Origin: Solibacillus sp. FSL R7-0668 | GTDB taxonomy: Bacteria; Bacillota; Bacilli; Bacillales_A; Planococcaceae | NCBI RefSeq assembly: GCF_038006205.1 | Contig: NZ_JBBOUU010000001.1 | Location: forward strand, 3,040,001-3,104,000 | Direction: 5' to 3' | Length of the DNA: 64,000 nucleotides | In this document: positions 53,325 to 62,099 of the stretch, piece after piece | Layout: the number at the start of each line of letters is the position of its first letter | How positions within the stretch are numbered: position 1 is the stretch's first letter | Position numbers and translations under genes: made by a program | The notes under the pieces: model-generated | What the model was told of the DNA's origin: nothing | Seen by the model: the letters and a program-made list of their open reading frames with translations, nothing else | The model's database searches: none

Positions 53325-53627
53325 TTACCCTTCAATATAATTCGCTTCTAATAAACGCGCAATTTCCATCGTTTTTTCCAAAACAATCGGATGTGAAACT
53401 GCTACGTATAGCTCACCTTCAAAGAAACGAAACGGAATTTTAATATTTTCTAGTTGCCACATGAAAAAGTGACCCTTAATCTTCATATGCACACCGTCTT
53501 GACTTGCACCAAAGGAATCTTGGTACTCGAAATCTGATTTTTTCACAAAGAAGCTTTGGCATTCCTCCAGGCTTAACGTTGGATTCCCTTCTTGATCAAG
53601 ACGTGTAATTTTGTATCGTGTGTTCAT
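53325..53627 (-). CDS. Uncharacterised 100-residue protein
   Basis: A 100-residue soluble protein with alternating strand-like segments (VHMKIKGHFFMWQLENIKIPFRFFEGELYVAVSH) and a C-terminal helix (KTMEIARLLEANYIEG). ATG 53627 follows AAGGAG; 18 bp separate it from the pRiA4b ORF-3-like gene upstream, so they are probably one transcript. Family not recognised. Confidence 0.72.
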   Translation of the reverse strand: MNTRYKITRLDQEGNPTLSLEECQSFFVKKSDFEYQDSFGASQDGVHMKIKGHFFMWQLENIKIPFRFFEGELYVAVSHPIVLEKTMEIARLLEANYIEG

Positions 53628-53645
53628 CAAATTTGCTCCTTCTCA

Positions 53646-54875
53646 CTACCAACCATACTGTTCTGGCGATTCACCCTTTTTTTCACGGATGCCAGATTCA
53701 ACAGCGTCAATACCTTCATTAATTTTTTGAACCGTTACGCTAAATGTCCATTCATCACCAAAATCAAATAAATACATGAACTGCTGGCCTTCGCGTAAGT
53801 AAAGTTCTCCAATTGTTACCTCATTTACAAATGGTCCTTCATCATCATATGGTGAATTAAAGCAATTTGAGCTGAAAGGCTGGTTGTCCATATAGAACGC
53901 ATACAAATGGTCGTCCGAAAAATCAAACGCTTCTTGAATCCATTTATGTAGCTCCAGCAAAGTATGCGAATCCTGAAGTGCAATTGTTCGCCAACAACTT
54001 CCTGAAAGAGCCACCTTAAATAAATATTCACCCTTCAGCATAACCGGTTCTTTTTTCTCAAGCACCTTATCAAGCTGTCCCTCTGCAAACAGTGGCTTTA
54101 GCGCAGCAACAAACTCCGCCTCACTTGTAAAGGATTGATCCCCTTCTGCTAAATGCGATGCAAATAAGCTCAAAAAATCAAAAGAATGCACACTCATCTG
54201 ATTATCAAAGCTGCTTCGTAAAATGGGAATCAGTGGCTTTAAAAATGGCTTTACGACAATCGTAGTCGCTTGCACCTTTGTTTTAGGCTCGAGCTCACTG
54301 TTTAATTTAACGTCCCAAAAACCAAAGTATTGGAAATAGAGCAGGAAATGCCCGTACGATGCAAGTAAATGCGCCATATGCTGGTCCTTATGCAGCAGGA
54401 TTTTTTCATTGACGGGTAAGCGGGTCAAATGGTCAAAAAGAGCTGCTATATTTAAAGGTGGGCTTGCATAAAGCGCCCCTTGCAATGTTTCCCAATCCGC
54501 TTCTAGCCAAAAGCATTTTAATAGCGTGGCATATTGCTCCGTTGCTGTCAGCTTTTCAAAGACTTGTAATTGTTCATCTGCAACGACAAATGCGCATGTA
54601 CTTCCTTTATAGGTTTGATTGATTAATTCTAGCTTAAGTGCTAGCTCCACAAATAAATTAATGACTGGATAATAGCTTTGAGTGCTTTTTTCACCCACCT
54701 CTAGTCCAAGATTCGGTAACAGCTCATATAAGGCTCGTAAATCCTTTCTACCAAGCTGTTGTTTTGTTTTCGTTAGTTTTACCGGCTGCTGCTTTAAATA
54801 ATTTAGAAAAACAGAAAAATCCGCAACGATCGTAGTCGGATCATCTAGTGTTACTTGTAGTGGATTGGTTTGCAT
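53646..54875 (-). CDS. pRiA4b ORF-3-like domain protein
   Basis: A 409-residue soluble protein. The C-terminal about 150 residues carry the plasmid pRiA4b ORF-3-like domain: YLFKVALSGSCWRTIAL, LLELHKWIQEAFDFSDDHLYAFYM, and a YLFDFGDEWTFSVTVQ strand. The N-terminal about 250 residues are helical and unfamiliar. The family is widespread, found on plasmids and chromosomes, and has no established function. Start ATG 54875 with AAGGGAG 10 bp upstream. It is the middle of a three-gene set (54954, 53646, 53325). Confidence 0.82.
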   Translation of the reverse strand: MQTNPLQVTLDDPTTIVADFSVFLNYLKQQPVKLTKTKQQLGRKDLRALYELLPNLGLEVGEKSTQSYYPVINLFVELALKLELINQTYKGSTCAFVVADEQLQVFEKLTATEQYATLLKCFWLEADWETLQGALYASPPLNIAALFDHLTRLPVNEKILLHKDQHMAHLLASYGHFLLYFQYFGFWDVKLNSELEPKTKVQATTIVVKPFLKPLIPILRSSFDNQMSVHSFDFLSLFASHLAEGDQSFTSEAEFVAALKPLFAEGQLDKVLEKKEPVMLKGEYLFKVALSGSCWRTIALQDSHTLLELHKWIQEAFDFSDDHLYAFYMDNQPFSSNCFNSPYDDEGPFVNEVTIGELYLREGQQFMYLFDFGDEWTFSVTVQKINEGIDAVESGIREKKGESPEQYGW

Positions 54876-54953
54876 GGGTCATAGCTCCCTTCGTTTATAG
54901 TGCCATGTTTTTTAATATTGTTAGGACATACATCGATTAACTACCGAATTTCC

Positions 54954-56417
54954 TCAGTCAATCGGCGGGGTATTAGCCATAAACTTCTTGAAATTCTGCA
55001 CATTCGGTAATTCACTCATTACGAGCTCTACACCAATTGATTTGGCCAATTGTGCTAAAACTTCTTTTGTTCCCTTATTCACATAAACCTTATTTGGACG
55101 AACCGGCATTTCCTTTAACAGCCCCCAAAACATTTGCTGCTGAATAAATTCAAATTTGGGAAATGGCAGAATATCATGGGACAAAGCTTCTCCTGTTGTT
55201 CGATCGAATGCGACGCACACAACAGGGTAGATGAGACGATTTTCATCCTCATCAGAAGGCACGACATGAGGTAAGTAAAATAAATCAAATTCAAGCTGGA
55301 GCGCCACTTTTGGCTTTCGCTTAAATTGTGCGCGCTCGATATCCGTAATTTCGATTTCTATCTCACCTTTAGCTGGCGGATTCACTTCCATTATATATTC
55401 TTGACTAATCGTCCCAAATTCAGAAATCTTAAATGCTGGATACGTATGCATCGGAACAACTGGATAATGCCAGCCCTGCATCCGTTTTTGTGTTACTTGA
55501 ATCATTGCTTGTACGATTGTTTTTAACAGCTCTACGTCACTAAAAGCTGGAATCCTTGGAAAGACGCCAGGTTCATAGGAGCGGAACTGAATCCATTTAT
55601 TTTTTCCTCGGAAGGTCATACCGCAATCTTTAATTAGCTGGTAATCCTCCTGCTCTAACTCTGCGCGGTCTACAAAATTTACCGTCAAGCCACTTAAATC
55701 CAAATGGAAGTCCTCAGCAAGCTGCTTTCCATACAAAATATCAGCTAATAATTCATAGCCATTTTCTTCATCATAAATCATTAAGCCAAATTCTTGATGA
55801 GCCGCGCCCATTACCGAAACATAAAATACTTCCTCATACTTCTCCAGTTCGATTGCGATAATATCCTCATTATTGAAAAACGTCCAAGGCTTCATCTTAT
55901 TGAATGCATTTGACAGCTGTAATAATGTCTCATAATCGGGGTCCATATAGTTGTCAATCTCTTCAAAAGCCAAATCCCTCATTACTTGCTTTAAACTCAA
56001 ATTCAAATTCAACTCTTCTAAATCCACATTTTTTTTGCGTGGTGATTGCAGCGAGCCTTGTCCTGCAATGCATACCTCAAACTCCAAACGCTCCTCCAAA
56101 ATTTTCTCTAGTCGAACTTTTGCTTCGAATTTATTTTTAGCACAATACAAGAGCTGATCGCCTGGCTGCACAAGCCACTCCTCTAAAAGCTCCTCTCCGC
56201 TATTCAAATCCTTGTCTTCTTCTGGAAATGTATAAATGATCTTATTTATAGGCTGACCATTTTTCAACTGTACTTCAAATCTCGAATCCAAAGTGTCCAA
56301 TTCATCAAAGCCTGCCGCTATTACAAACTCCAAATCAAATAATGTTTGCTCTGGAAACACCTGAAACACGCGATATACCTGTGGATTTTTGACACTTTCT
56401 ACATAAATTTGATACAT
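54954..56417 (-). CDS. Uncharacterised protein, paralogue of the 26784-28211 protein
   Basis: A 487-residue soluble protein sharing blocks with the 475-residue product at 26784-28211: an N-terminal KNPQVYR, FNKMKPWTFF, EFGLMIYDE, NFVDRAELEQEDYQLI, RGKNKWIQFRSYEPG, DIERAQFKRKPKVAL and the ending MSELPNVQNFKKF. The N-terminal 100 residues look like the pRiA4b ORF-3-type beta domain (YRVFQVFPEQTLFDLEFVIAAGFD). Start ATG 56417 with AAGAGTG. It is next to a clear pRiA4b ORF-3-like gene, which hints at a common pathway. Function unknown. Confidence 0.75.
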   Translation of the reverse strand: MYQIYVESVKNPQVYRVFQVFPEQTLFDLEFVIAAGFDELDTLDSRFEVQLKNGQPINKIIYTFPEEDKDLNSGEELLEEWLVQPGDQLLYCAKNKFEAKVRLEKILEERLEFEVCIAGQGSLQSPRKKNVDLEELNLNLSLKQVMRDLAFEEIDNYMDPDYETLLQLSNAFNKMKPWTFFNNEDIIAIELEKYEEVFYVSVMGAAHQEFGLMIYDEENGYELLADILYGKQLAEDFHLDLSGLTVNFVDRAELEQEDYQLIKDCGMTFRGKNKWIQFRSYEPGVFPRIPAFSDVELLKTIVQAMIQVTQKRMQGWHYPVVPMHTYPAFKISEFGTISQEYIMEVNPPAKGEIEIEITDIERAQFKRKPKVALQLEFDLFYLPHVVPSDEDENRLIYPVVCVAFDRTTGEALSHDILPFPKFEFIQQQMFWGLLKEMPVRPNKVYVNKGTKEVLAQLAKSIGVELVMSELPNVQNFKKFMANTPPID

Positions 56418-56494
56418 ACATTCACTCTTTTCATATTATTTATTCTCTCAACTAGTCCAAATACAACTGCTGCTTGCTCGATAAAAGCTACCAT
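56399..56494 (-). CDS. Possible 31-residue leader peptide
   Basis: A short frame MVAFIEQAAVVFGLVERINN... with AGAAGG 8 bp upstream of its ATG (56492-56494). Its stop overlaps the start of the 54954-56417 gene by 19 bp, so it could couple translation. No homology is known; it may be chance. Confidence 0.3.
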   Translation of the reverse strand: MVAFIEQAAVVFGLVERINNMKRVNVCIKFM

Positions 56495-56524
56495 CGCTGT
56501 GCCTTCTACTTTGAATTTACCTTT

Positions 56525-56552
56525 ATTGTATAATAACTGCCCTTCATTACAA
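56525..56552 (-). promoter_or_regulatory. Promoter of the 54954-56417 gene cluster
   Basis: On the minus strand: TTGTAA (56547-56552), 16-bp spacer, TACAAT (56525-56530), about 110 bp upstream of the first full gene. Confidence 0.5.
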
Positions 56553-56563
56553 AGCTACTTGGC

Positions 56564-56617
56564 ATAAAAAAATCCCCTTTAAGAATAATGTTAGACATTT
56601 TCTCCTTAAAGGGGGAT
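56564..56617 (-). terminator. Terminator of trpB
   Basis: A stem of about 12 bp between AATCCCCTTTAAG and CTTAAAGGGGGAT (56605-56617); on the minus strand the hairpin is followed by TTTTTTT. Confidence 0.85.
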
Positions 56618-56672
56618 CAAACCATCGCTCTTTTGAATAGAGCTTTTGGTTTTCTATATTTTAAACTAGTGC

Positions 56673-57830
56673 TTACTTCAGCATCTCATATACTTGCGCT
56701 ACGTCTTTATCGCCACGACCTGAAATATTGACAATAATCGAATCCTCTTTTGATAAAGTGGGTGCAAATTTCAGTGCATGCGCGACTGCATGAGAAGATT
56801 CAAGTGCAGGAATAATCCCCTCTACACGCGATAATGTTTTGAAGCCTTCTAGCACTTCCTCATTCGAAACCGTCACATATTCCGCGCGACCTGTTGTTTT
56901 CAAATGACTATGCTCTGGGCCAACACCCGGATAATCTAAACCTGCAGCGATTGAGTACGTAGGAAGTGGGTTACCTGCCTCATCTTGTAGGACAAGACAG
57001 CGGAAACCATGTAAATCTCCTGGCGTACCATGCGCCATTGTTGCTGCTTTATCGGGTTCGACACCAATTAAGCGAACTTCTTTTTCATCAATATATTCTG
57101 CAAATGAGCCAATCGCATTACTACCTCCACCGCAGCATGCTAATACCGCTGTTGGTAGCTTACCTTCTTTTTGTAAATGCTGCTCTTTCGATTCACGGCT
57201 AATAACCGATTGGAAATGCTTCACCATCGTTGGGAATGGATGTGGTCCTACCGCTGAGCCAAGTAAATAAAATGTATGGTCATAGTTTTCTACAAGATCC
57301 GCAAATGCTTCATCGACCGCATCCTTTAAACGTGCCTGTCCTTTATCAACTGCGACAACTTTCGCACCTAATAACTCCATACGGAACACATTTAATTCTT
57401 GGCGCTTCGTATCCTCAGCACCCATATAAATTGTGCAATCCATACCAAACATCGCACAAACCGTAGCCGTCGCAACGCCATGCTGCCCTGCTCCTGTTTC
57501 GGCAATGACACGCTTGGCACCCATGCGCTTCGCTAGCAAAATTTGACCAAGTACATTATTAATTTTATGAGAGCCTGTGTGATTCAAATCTTCACGCTTC
57601 AAATAAATTTTCGCACCACCTAATTGCTTCGTTAAATTTTCGGCAAAATAGAGTGGTGATTTACGTCCAACATATTCTTCAAAATAATAATTTAGCTCCG
57701 CATTAAATTCAGGATCGTCCTTATATTTCTCGAAATTATCCTCTAATATATCAAGTACCTTTTGTAATTCAGGTGGTACAAAGCTTCCACCAAATTCACC
57801 AAAATAACCTTTTTTAACTTTTGTCTCCAT
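56673..57830 (-). CDS. trpB: Tryptophan synthase beta chain
   Basis: A 385-residue TrpB1-type PLP enzyme. The PLP lysine is Lys89 in HTGSHKINN; other signatures are [23 protein letters not shown] (phosphate loop) and [11 protein letters not shown]. It condenses indole with serine. Start ATG 57830 follows AGGAGGAG. Neighbouring genes are not tryptophan genes: trpA and the rest of the pathway are absent here, so trpB is alone, with its own promoter, leader and terminator. It may act in indole salvage or partner with a TrpA encoded elsewhere. Confidence 0.96.
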   Translation of the reverse strand: METKVKKGYFGEFGGSFVPPELQKVLDILEDNFEKYKDDPEFNAELNYYFEEYVGRKSPLYFAENLTKQLGGAKIYLKREDLNHTGSHKINNVLGQILLAKRMGAKRVIAETGAGQHGVATATVCAMFGMDCTIYMGAEDTKRQELNVFRMELLGAKVVAVDKGQARLKDAVDEAFADLVENYDHTFYLLGSAVGPHPFPTMVKHFQSVISRESKEQHLQKEGKLPTAVLACCGGGSNAIGSFAEYIDEKEVRLIGVEPDKAATMAHGTPGDLHGFRCLVLQDEAGNPLPTYSIAAGLDYPGVGPEHSHLKTTGRAEYVTVSNEEVLEGFKTLSRVEGIIPALESSHAVAHALKFAPTLSKEDSIIVNISGRGDKDVAQVYEMLK

Positions 57831-57984
57831 CTAAACTCCTCCTAAACTTAGCTGAGTAATTACAGCTACTCCACTTTTCATAACGATTCATACGAGAAGC
57901 CGGTCTACACTCCTGTAAACCTTCAAGCTTTTTCGAATCTAATTCGTTACATCCTAGTGTAAAGAAGCGAGGAATTTTCGTCAA
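57831..57984 (-). promoter_or_regulatory. trpB promoter and about 120-nt leader
   Basis: On the minus strand: -35 TTGACG (57979-57984), 17-bp spacer, -10 TACACT (57956-57961). The leader can form GTTTACA-GGAG-TGTAGAC and two mutually exclusive small hairpins near its end (GAGTA/TACTC or AGCTG/CAGCT). A 25-codon frame with one Trp codon overlaps the trpB start but has no ribosome site. No T-box or array of TRAP (GAG/TAG) triplets was found. Confidence 0.6.
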
Positions 57985-58008
57985 TACGAAGTTTCGGTTT
58001 TACATTAC

Positions 58009-58281
58009 TCACTGAGCTCTCAAACTAAAAAGAATAAGGCCAATCCCCGAAAATAGACAAACCATTCTTAGAAGTGAAATTTTTTCCGCTAAACCAAATA
58101 ACGCGATGCCCGTCGTAACAATTAATACAACGGGGCCCACCAAAGCAAGTAACGTATTGATATAAAAGGCCTTTTCTAAATCATTGAACTTAAACATTAA
58201 TGCAGCCGCCGCTAAATCTATACTTCCTGAAAAAAGTCTGAGTAAAATGATTAACAGAAGTGCCGTTTCAATAACTTCCAC
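58009..58281 (-). CDS. YqhV-like (DUF2619) membrane protein
   Basis: A protein of about 90 residues with three hydrophobic segments. LLRLFSGSIDLAAAALMFKFNDLEKAFYINTLLALVGPVV follows the pattern of Bacillus YqhV, a small membrane protein of unknown function often near spoIIIA. No spoIIIA genes are present here. The start is uncertain: GTG 58281 is only 2 bp from GGGGG. Confidence 0.7.
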   Translation of the reverse strand: MEVIETALLLIILLRLFSGSIDLAAAALMFKFNDLEKAFYINTLLALVGPVVLIVTTGIALFGLAEKISLLRMVCLFSGIGLILFSLRAQ

Positions 58282-58349
58282 ATCCCCCGATAGTAGTTAT
58301 ACCTTTCATACTAAAACGTCAAGAATTTTCAAGTAAGGTCATCCCCCAC

Positions 58350-60938
58350 CTAAACCTTCGTAAGTAACTTCTCCAGCTGGATCATAATAAGCGGAACCAA
58401 TGATAAACCATAAATCGTTAAATATTGGAAGTCGTTCAAATCTGCAACTTCAAAAAACCCGGTAATTAGCACGAAGTTAAGCAATGAAAATCCGATTAAA
58501 AAGGCGATCCAAACGGACAAATTAGAGAAAATACCAAGCTTCAAAAGAGATTCCTCCGAGCGACAATTAAATCCATGTATAAGCCTAGATAAACATAATG
58601 TGGCAAATGCCATCGTTGTCGCTACTCCTGTGTCTCCTGACGATAGCCCAATATGAAATGCGATAATCGTCACTGCCCCAATAACCGCACCTTCAAATCC
58701 TATTTGGGAAACAAAGGATTTATTTAAAAGTGGCTCATTAATGTTTCGCGGCTTGTCCTTCATGAGCTTTTTATTATGTGGCTCCAAACCAATGGCAATC
58801 GCAGGTAAACTATCGGTTAATAAATTGATAAATAATAGATGAATCGGTAAAAACGGCGCGGGTAACGCAAATAGTGTTGCATATAGCACGACAATAATCG
58901 CGCCGGCGTTTCCAGATAATAAAAACTTAATCGCGTTTTTAATATTTGCATAAATACTTCGGCCATTTGAGATGGATTTAACTATGGTAGAAAAATTATC
59001 ATCAGTTAATATCATCGCTGAAGCATCCTTTGCCACTTCTGTTCCTGATTTGCCCATTGCGACACCAATCTCAGCTTGTTTTAATGCCGGGGCATCATTT
59101 ACACCATCTCCCGTCATTGCCACAACATGTCCTTTTTCTTGCCAAGCTTTGACAATACGAATTTTATGCTCCGGTGTGACACGCGCATAAACAGAATATT
59201 TTTCTACGAGCACCTTCAATTCTCTATCCGAAAGCTTTTCAATTTCCGTCCCTTCAATCGCTTCAGTAGGGTCCTTTAAAATACCAATTTGCTTCGCGAT
59301 CGCTACTGCTGTAATTTTATGATCCCCTGTAATCATGACAGGCTTGATACCTGCCTTGATACAATCCGCAACTGCCTGAGCAGATTCTTCACGAGGTGGA
59401 TCCATCATCGCAATTAAACCGATAAATATTAAATCCTGCTCATCCTTTTCACTTATCGTAGAAGAAAAGACATCTTTGTACGTAATAGCAATTACCCGTA
59501 ACCCCGCATTCGAAAAGTCTTGATTGACCTGTTTAATTCTTTCCAGTTGCTGCTTCGTAATCGCTGAACGATCACTTGAATCGATTCGGCTAATACGTGG
59601 GAGAAGTACGTCCACTGCCCCTTTTGTAATCATCACGGAATGATTTCCTATCTGGTTCAGTGTACTCATTAATTTTCGAGTAGAATCAAAAGGAATTTCG
59701 CCAACGCGATGATGCAAACCACGTAGCACCTGCTCATTTAAATGAAATGTGCGCCCTAATTTTACCAATGCTAATTCTGTAGGATCACCCATTTGCTTGT
59801 CCTCGACAATAACGGAATCATTGCAGAGCATTGCGAAATTGAGTAATTTTTTGTGTTGTGGATTTTCCAATTGTAGCTGATTAGAAGGTAAAACCTGTTC
59901 TTCTATATACAGCTCTTGAACCGTCATTTTATTTTGAGTCAATGTGCCCGTCTTATCTGAACAGATAATTGACACACTCCCCAAACTTTCTACGGCATAC
60001 AGTTTGCGAATAATGGCATTTTCCTTTGCCATATTTTGAGTTCCCACAGCAAGAACAATGGTCACAATCGAGCTGAGTGCTTCTGGAATCGCTGCAACAG
60101 CTAGTGAAACAGCGAACATAAAGGAATCCACTAACTCGCGACCGCGAATAAGATCCAACCCAAATATAATAAGGCAAATGATAATAATGCCAAGTGCCAG
60201 ACGTTTTCCAAAACGGTCCAGACTGACTTGTAAGGGCGTTTTTTTCTCTTGCGCATTCTCCAGTAAGTTCGCAATTTTCCCAATCTCAGTGCTCATTCCG
60301 ATAGAGGTAACGATCGCTTGTCCACGACCACTCGTTACAAAGCTACCTGAGAAAACCATATTCCTCTTATCCCCAAGTGCAATATCCGTTTCCTGAATGG
60401 AATTGGCGTTTTTATCGATTGCTAAGGATTCGCCTGTTAATGAGCTTTCGTTTAATTGCAGACTATGGCTTTCAATTATCCGACCATCTGCACTAATAAA
60501 ATCCCCCGTTTCTAAAATGAGCAGGTCCCCAACAACCACTTCTCTTGATGGTATTTCAACAATTTCTCCGCCACGCTTTACTTTGGAGACGGGTGCCGAC
60601 ATTGCTTTTAAACTGTTTAACGATTTTTCTGCTCGTACATGCTGAACCGTTCCCAAAATGGCATTTAAAGCAATTACGACTAAAATGACGAAGGAGCTTC
60701 CTACATCTCCAAGAAAGATAGAAATTAGTGCAGCAGCAATTAAAATGAGGACTAAAAAATCCTGAAATTGCTCCAATAAAACATGAATAATATTTTTCTG
60801 TTTACCTTCTTTCAGCTCGTTATAGCCATACTTTTTATGTCGAGAACGAACTTCGTAATCTGTTAATCCTTGTTGCGTTACATCTAACTGTCTCATTACC
60901 TCTTGTATGGATGCTCGGTAAGATTCTGTTAAATTCAC
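58350..60938 (-). CDS. P-type cation ATPase, probable Ca2+ exporter
   Basis: An 862-residue P2-type ATPase: cytoplasmic N-terminus, ten expected membrane helices, actuator TGES (NESSLTGESLAID), phosphorylation site Asp near 328 in CSDKTGTLTQNKMT, hinge MTGDGVNDAPALK, and ion-site motif IPEAL in helix 4 (IPEALSSIVTIV), with C-terminal GAIIVVLYATLFALPAPF and LLTDSLPAIAIG. Closest to SERCA/PMCA-like bacterial Ca-ATPases (Bacillus YloB type). It should pump Ca (possibly Mn) out of the cell. Start GTG 60938 with AAGGAGG. Confidence 0.9.
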   Translation of the reverse strand: MNLTESYRASIQEVMRQLDVTQQGLTDYEVRSRHKKYGYNELKEGKQKNIIHVLLEQFQDFLVLILIAAALISIFLGDVGSSFVILVVIALNAILGTVQHVRAEKSLNSLKAMSAPVSKVKRGGEIVEIPSREVVVGDLLILETGDFISADGRIIESHSLQLNESSLTGESLAIDKNANSIQETDIALGDKRNMVFSGSFVTSGRGQAIVTSIGMSTEIGKIANLLENAQEKKTPLQVSLDRFGKRLALGIIIICLIIFGLDLIRGRELVDSFMFAVSLAVAAIPEALSSIVTIVLAVGTQNMAKENAIIRKLYAVESLGSVSIICSDKTGTLTQNKMTVQELYIEEQVLPSNQLQLENPQHKKLLNFAMLCNDSVIVEDKQMGDPTELALVKLGRTFHLNEQVLRGLHHRVGEIPFDSTRKLMSTLNQIGNHSVMITKGAVDVLLPRISRIDSSDRSAITKQQLERIKQVNQDFSNAGLRVIAITYKDVFSSTISEKDEQDLIFIGLIAMMDPPREESAQAVADCIKAGIKPVMITGDHKITAVAIAKQIGILKDPTEAIEGTEIEKLSDRELKVLVEKYSVYARVTPEHKIRIVKAWQEKGHVVAMTGDGVNDAPALKQAEIGVAMGKSGTEVAKDASAMILTDDNFSTIVKSISNGRSIYANIKNAIKFLLSGNAGAIIVVLYATLFALPAPFLPIHLLFINLLTDSLPAIAIGLEPHNKKLMKDKPRNINEPLLNKSFVSQIGFEGAVIGAVTIIAFHIGLSSGDTGVATTMAFATLCLSRLIHGFNCRSEESLLKLGIFSNLSVWIAFLIGFSLLNFVLITGFFEVADLNDFQYLTIYGLSLVPLIMIQLEKLLTKV

Positions 60939-61362
60939 GAGAAGCCTCCTTCGAGTTTATTGACTATTGTAAAATAGCGCAGGTCCTTACAAATGCGAAC
61001 TCTCACAACACCACTGTATGAGAGTATAGTTGTTAAAATGAATAGATTGAAAAAGAAAATATTTAAGAAAGTGCGGACTACTATATGCTGTTCATTAAAA
61101 AACGTTAATCGACATTTATAAATAGTTTTATTTCCTTTTGCGTTAATAGTATAGGGAAAGCCGAATTTATTAAGGGTTGGAAAAATTGTGAATGAATTAA
61201 AGCTTCCGATATTTGATGGAACTAATAATGATGGGCGAGTTGAAAAGTTAATCGTTAAAATGAGGGGAATTAGGGTATATAGTCTATATAGAAATAATAT
61301 AATGCACACAATGCAAAATTTCACCTTTATGTGCAAAATCTCTTGAAAAGGATTCGATTCTA
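60939..61362. other. Intergenic region with a doubtful small frame
   Basis: 424 bp. A 52-codon frame at 61188-61346 (+, GTG start after AAGGGTTGG, beginning VNELKLPIFDGTNNDGRVEK) could be a small gene or a remnant, with weak support. TATAAT at 61298-61303 may be a -10 for the next gene. No manganese (yybP-ykoY) or magnesium riboswitch was recognised before the P-type ATPase. Confidence 0.3.
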
Positions 61363-61890
61363 TTGAAGGAAATTTTACTTATTCTACTGCTACAACTTGT
61401 ATATGTCCCGCTATTTACACTGCGCACGATATTCCTAGTTAAAAATATTACGATGCTCGCAGCTCTTATTGGAATTGTGGAAATGCTCATTTATGTATTT
61501 GGTCTTTCACTCGTATTCAATGGGGATCAAGGACTTCTTGCGATGGTCGTTTACGCGGTCGGGTTTGGTATCGGAATTATTATTGGGACGCGCATCGAGC
61601 AAAAGCTGGCGATTGGCTATATTTACGTAACGATTAATACGCAAAGTCGTAATGAGCAATTGATTAAAATTATTCGTGAAGAAGGCTTTGCAGTCACTAC
61701 TTATATTGGCGAAGGACGCGACAGTCAGCGTTATAAATACGAAATCTTAACGAAACGGAATCGCGAAAAGGAATTATTTATGCTCATCGAACACCATGAA
61801 CCGAATGCCTTTATTATTTCCTATGAGCCAAAGTCGTTCAAGGGTGGTTTTTTGGTCAAACGGATGAAGCAGCATAAAAAACATAAATGA
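61363..61890 (+). CDS. UPF0316 (YebE-like, DUF2179) membrane protein
   Basis: 175 residues: three hydrophobic helices (to about residue 78; QLVYVPLFTLRTIFLVKN, IVEMLIYVFGLSLVF and VVYAVGFGIGIIIG), then a soluble DUF2179-type domain (about 85-170, IIREEGFAVTTYIGEGRDSQRYKYEILTKR). The arrangement is that of Bacillus YebE and other UPF0316 members; function is not known. Start TTG 61363 with AAAAGG about 11 bp upstream. Confidence 0.88.
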   Translation: MKEILLILLLQLVYVPLFTLRTIFLVKNITMLAALIGIVEMLIYVFGLSLVFNGDQGLLAMVVYAVGFGIGIIIGTRIEQKLAIGYIYVTINTQSRNEQLIKIIREEGFAVTTYIGEGRDSQRYKYEILTKRNREKELFMLIEHHEPNAFIISYEPKSFKGGFLVKRMKQHKKHK

Positions 61891-61902
61891 TCAGTTTTTC
61901 AG

Positions 61903-61936
61903 AAACCTAGAGCCCATCGTTGCACTAGGTTTTTTT
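61903..61936 (+). terminator. Terminator of the UPF0316 gene
   Basis: Stem AAACCTAG (61903-61910) / CTAGGTTT (61925-61932) followed by TTTTT. Confidence 0.8.
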
Positions 61937-62099
61937 CTCCCTTAAACATTATAAAAAAAGCGAGTTCACATAAAAGAATTTTTCATTTTTCTTTTTGTCA
62001 ATCCGCTTTTAATATGTTTGACCGCTTTCTTTAAATAAGAAATAGATTAGTTACAATGTATGTTCGAAATGAAAAAACCTATTCATGCAGTCATTTTAG

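Noticed and set aside
56346-56567. Plus-strand frame of 73 codons
   Set aside because: It is antisense to the start and promoter of the 54954-56417 gene, with no initiation signal.
57833-57950. T-box or TRAP site in the trpB leader
   Set aside because: The T-box antiterminator sequence is missing and only scattered GAG/TAG triplets occur.
60935-61336. Minus-strand frame of 133 codons upstream of the P-type ATPase
   Set aside because: No ribosome site and AT-driven Phe/Ile/Leu composition; it overlaps the ATPase start.
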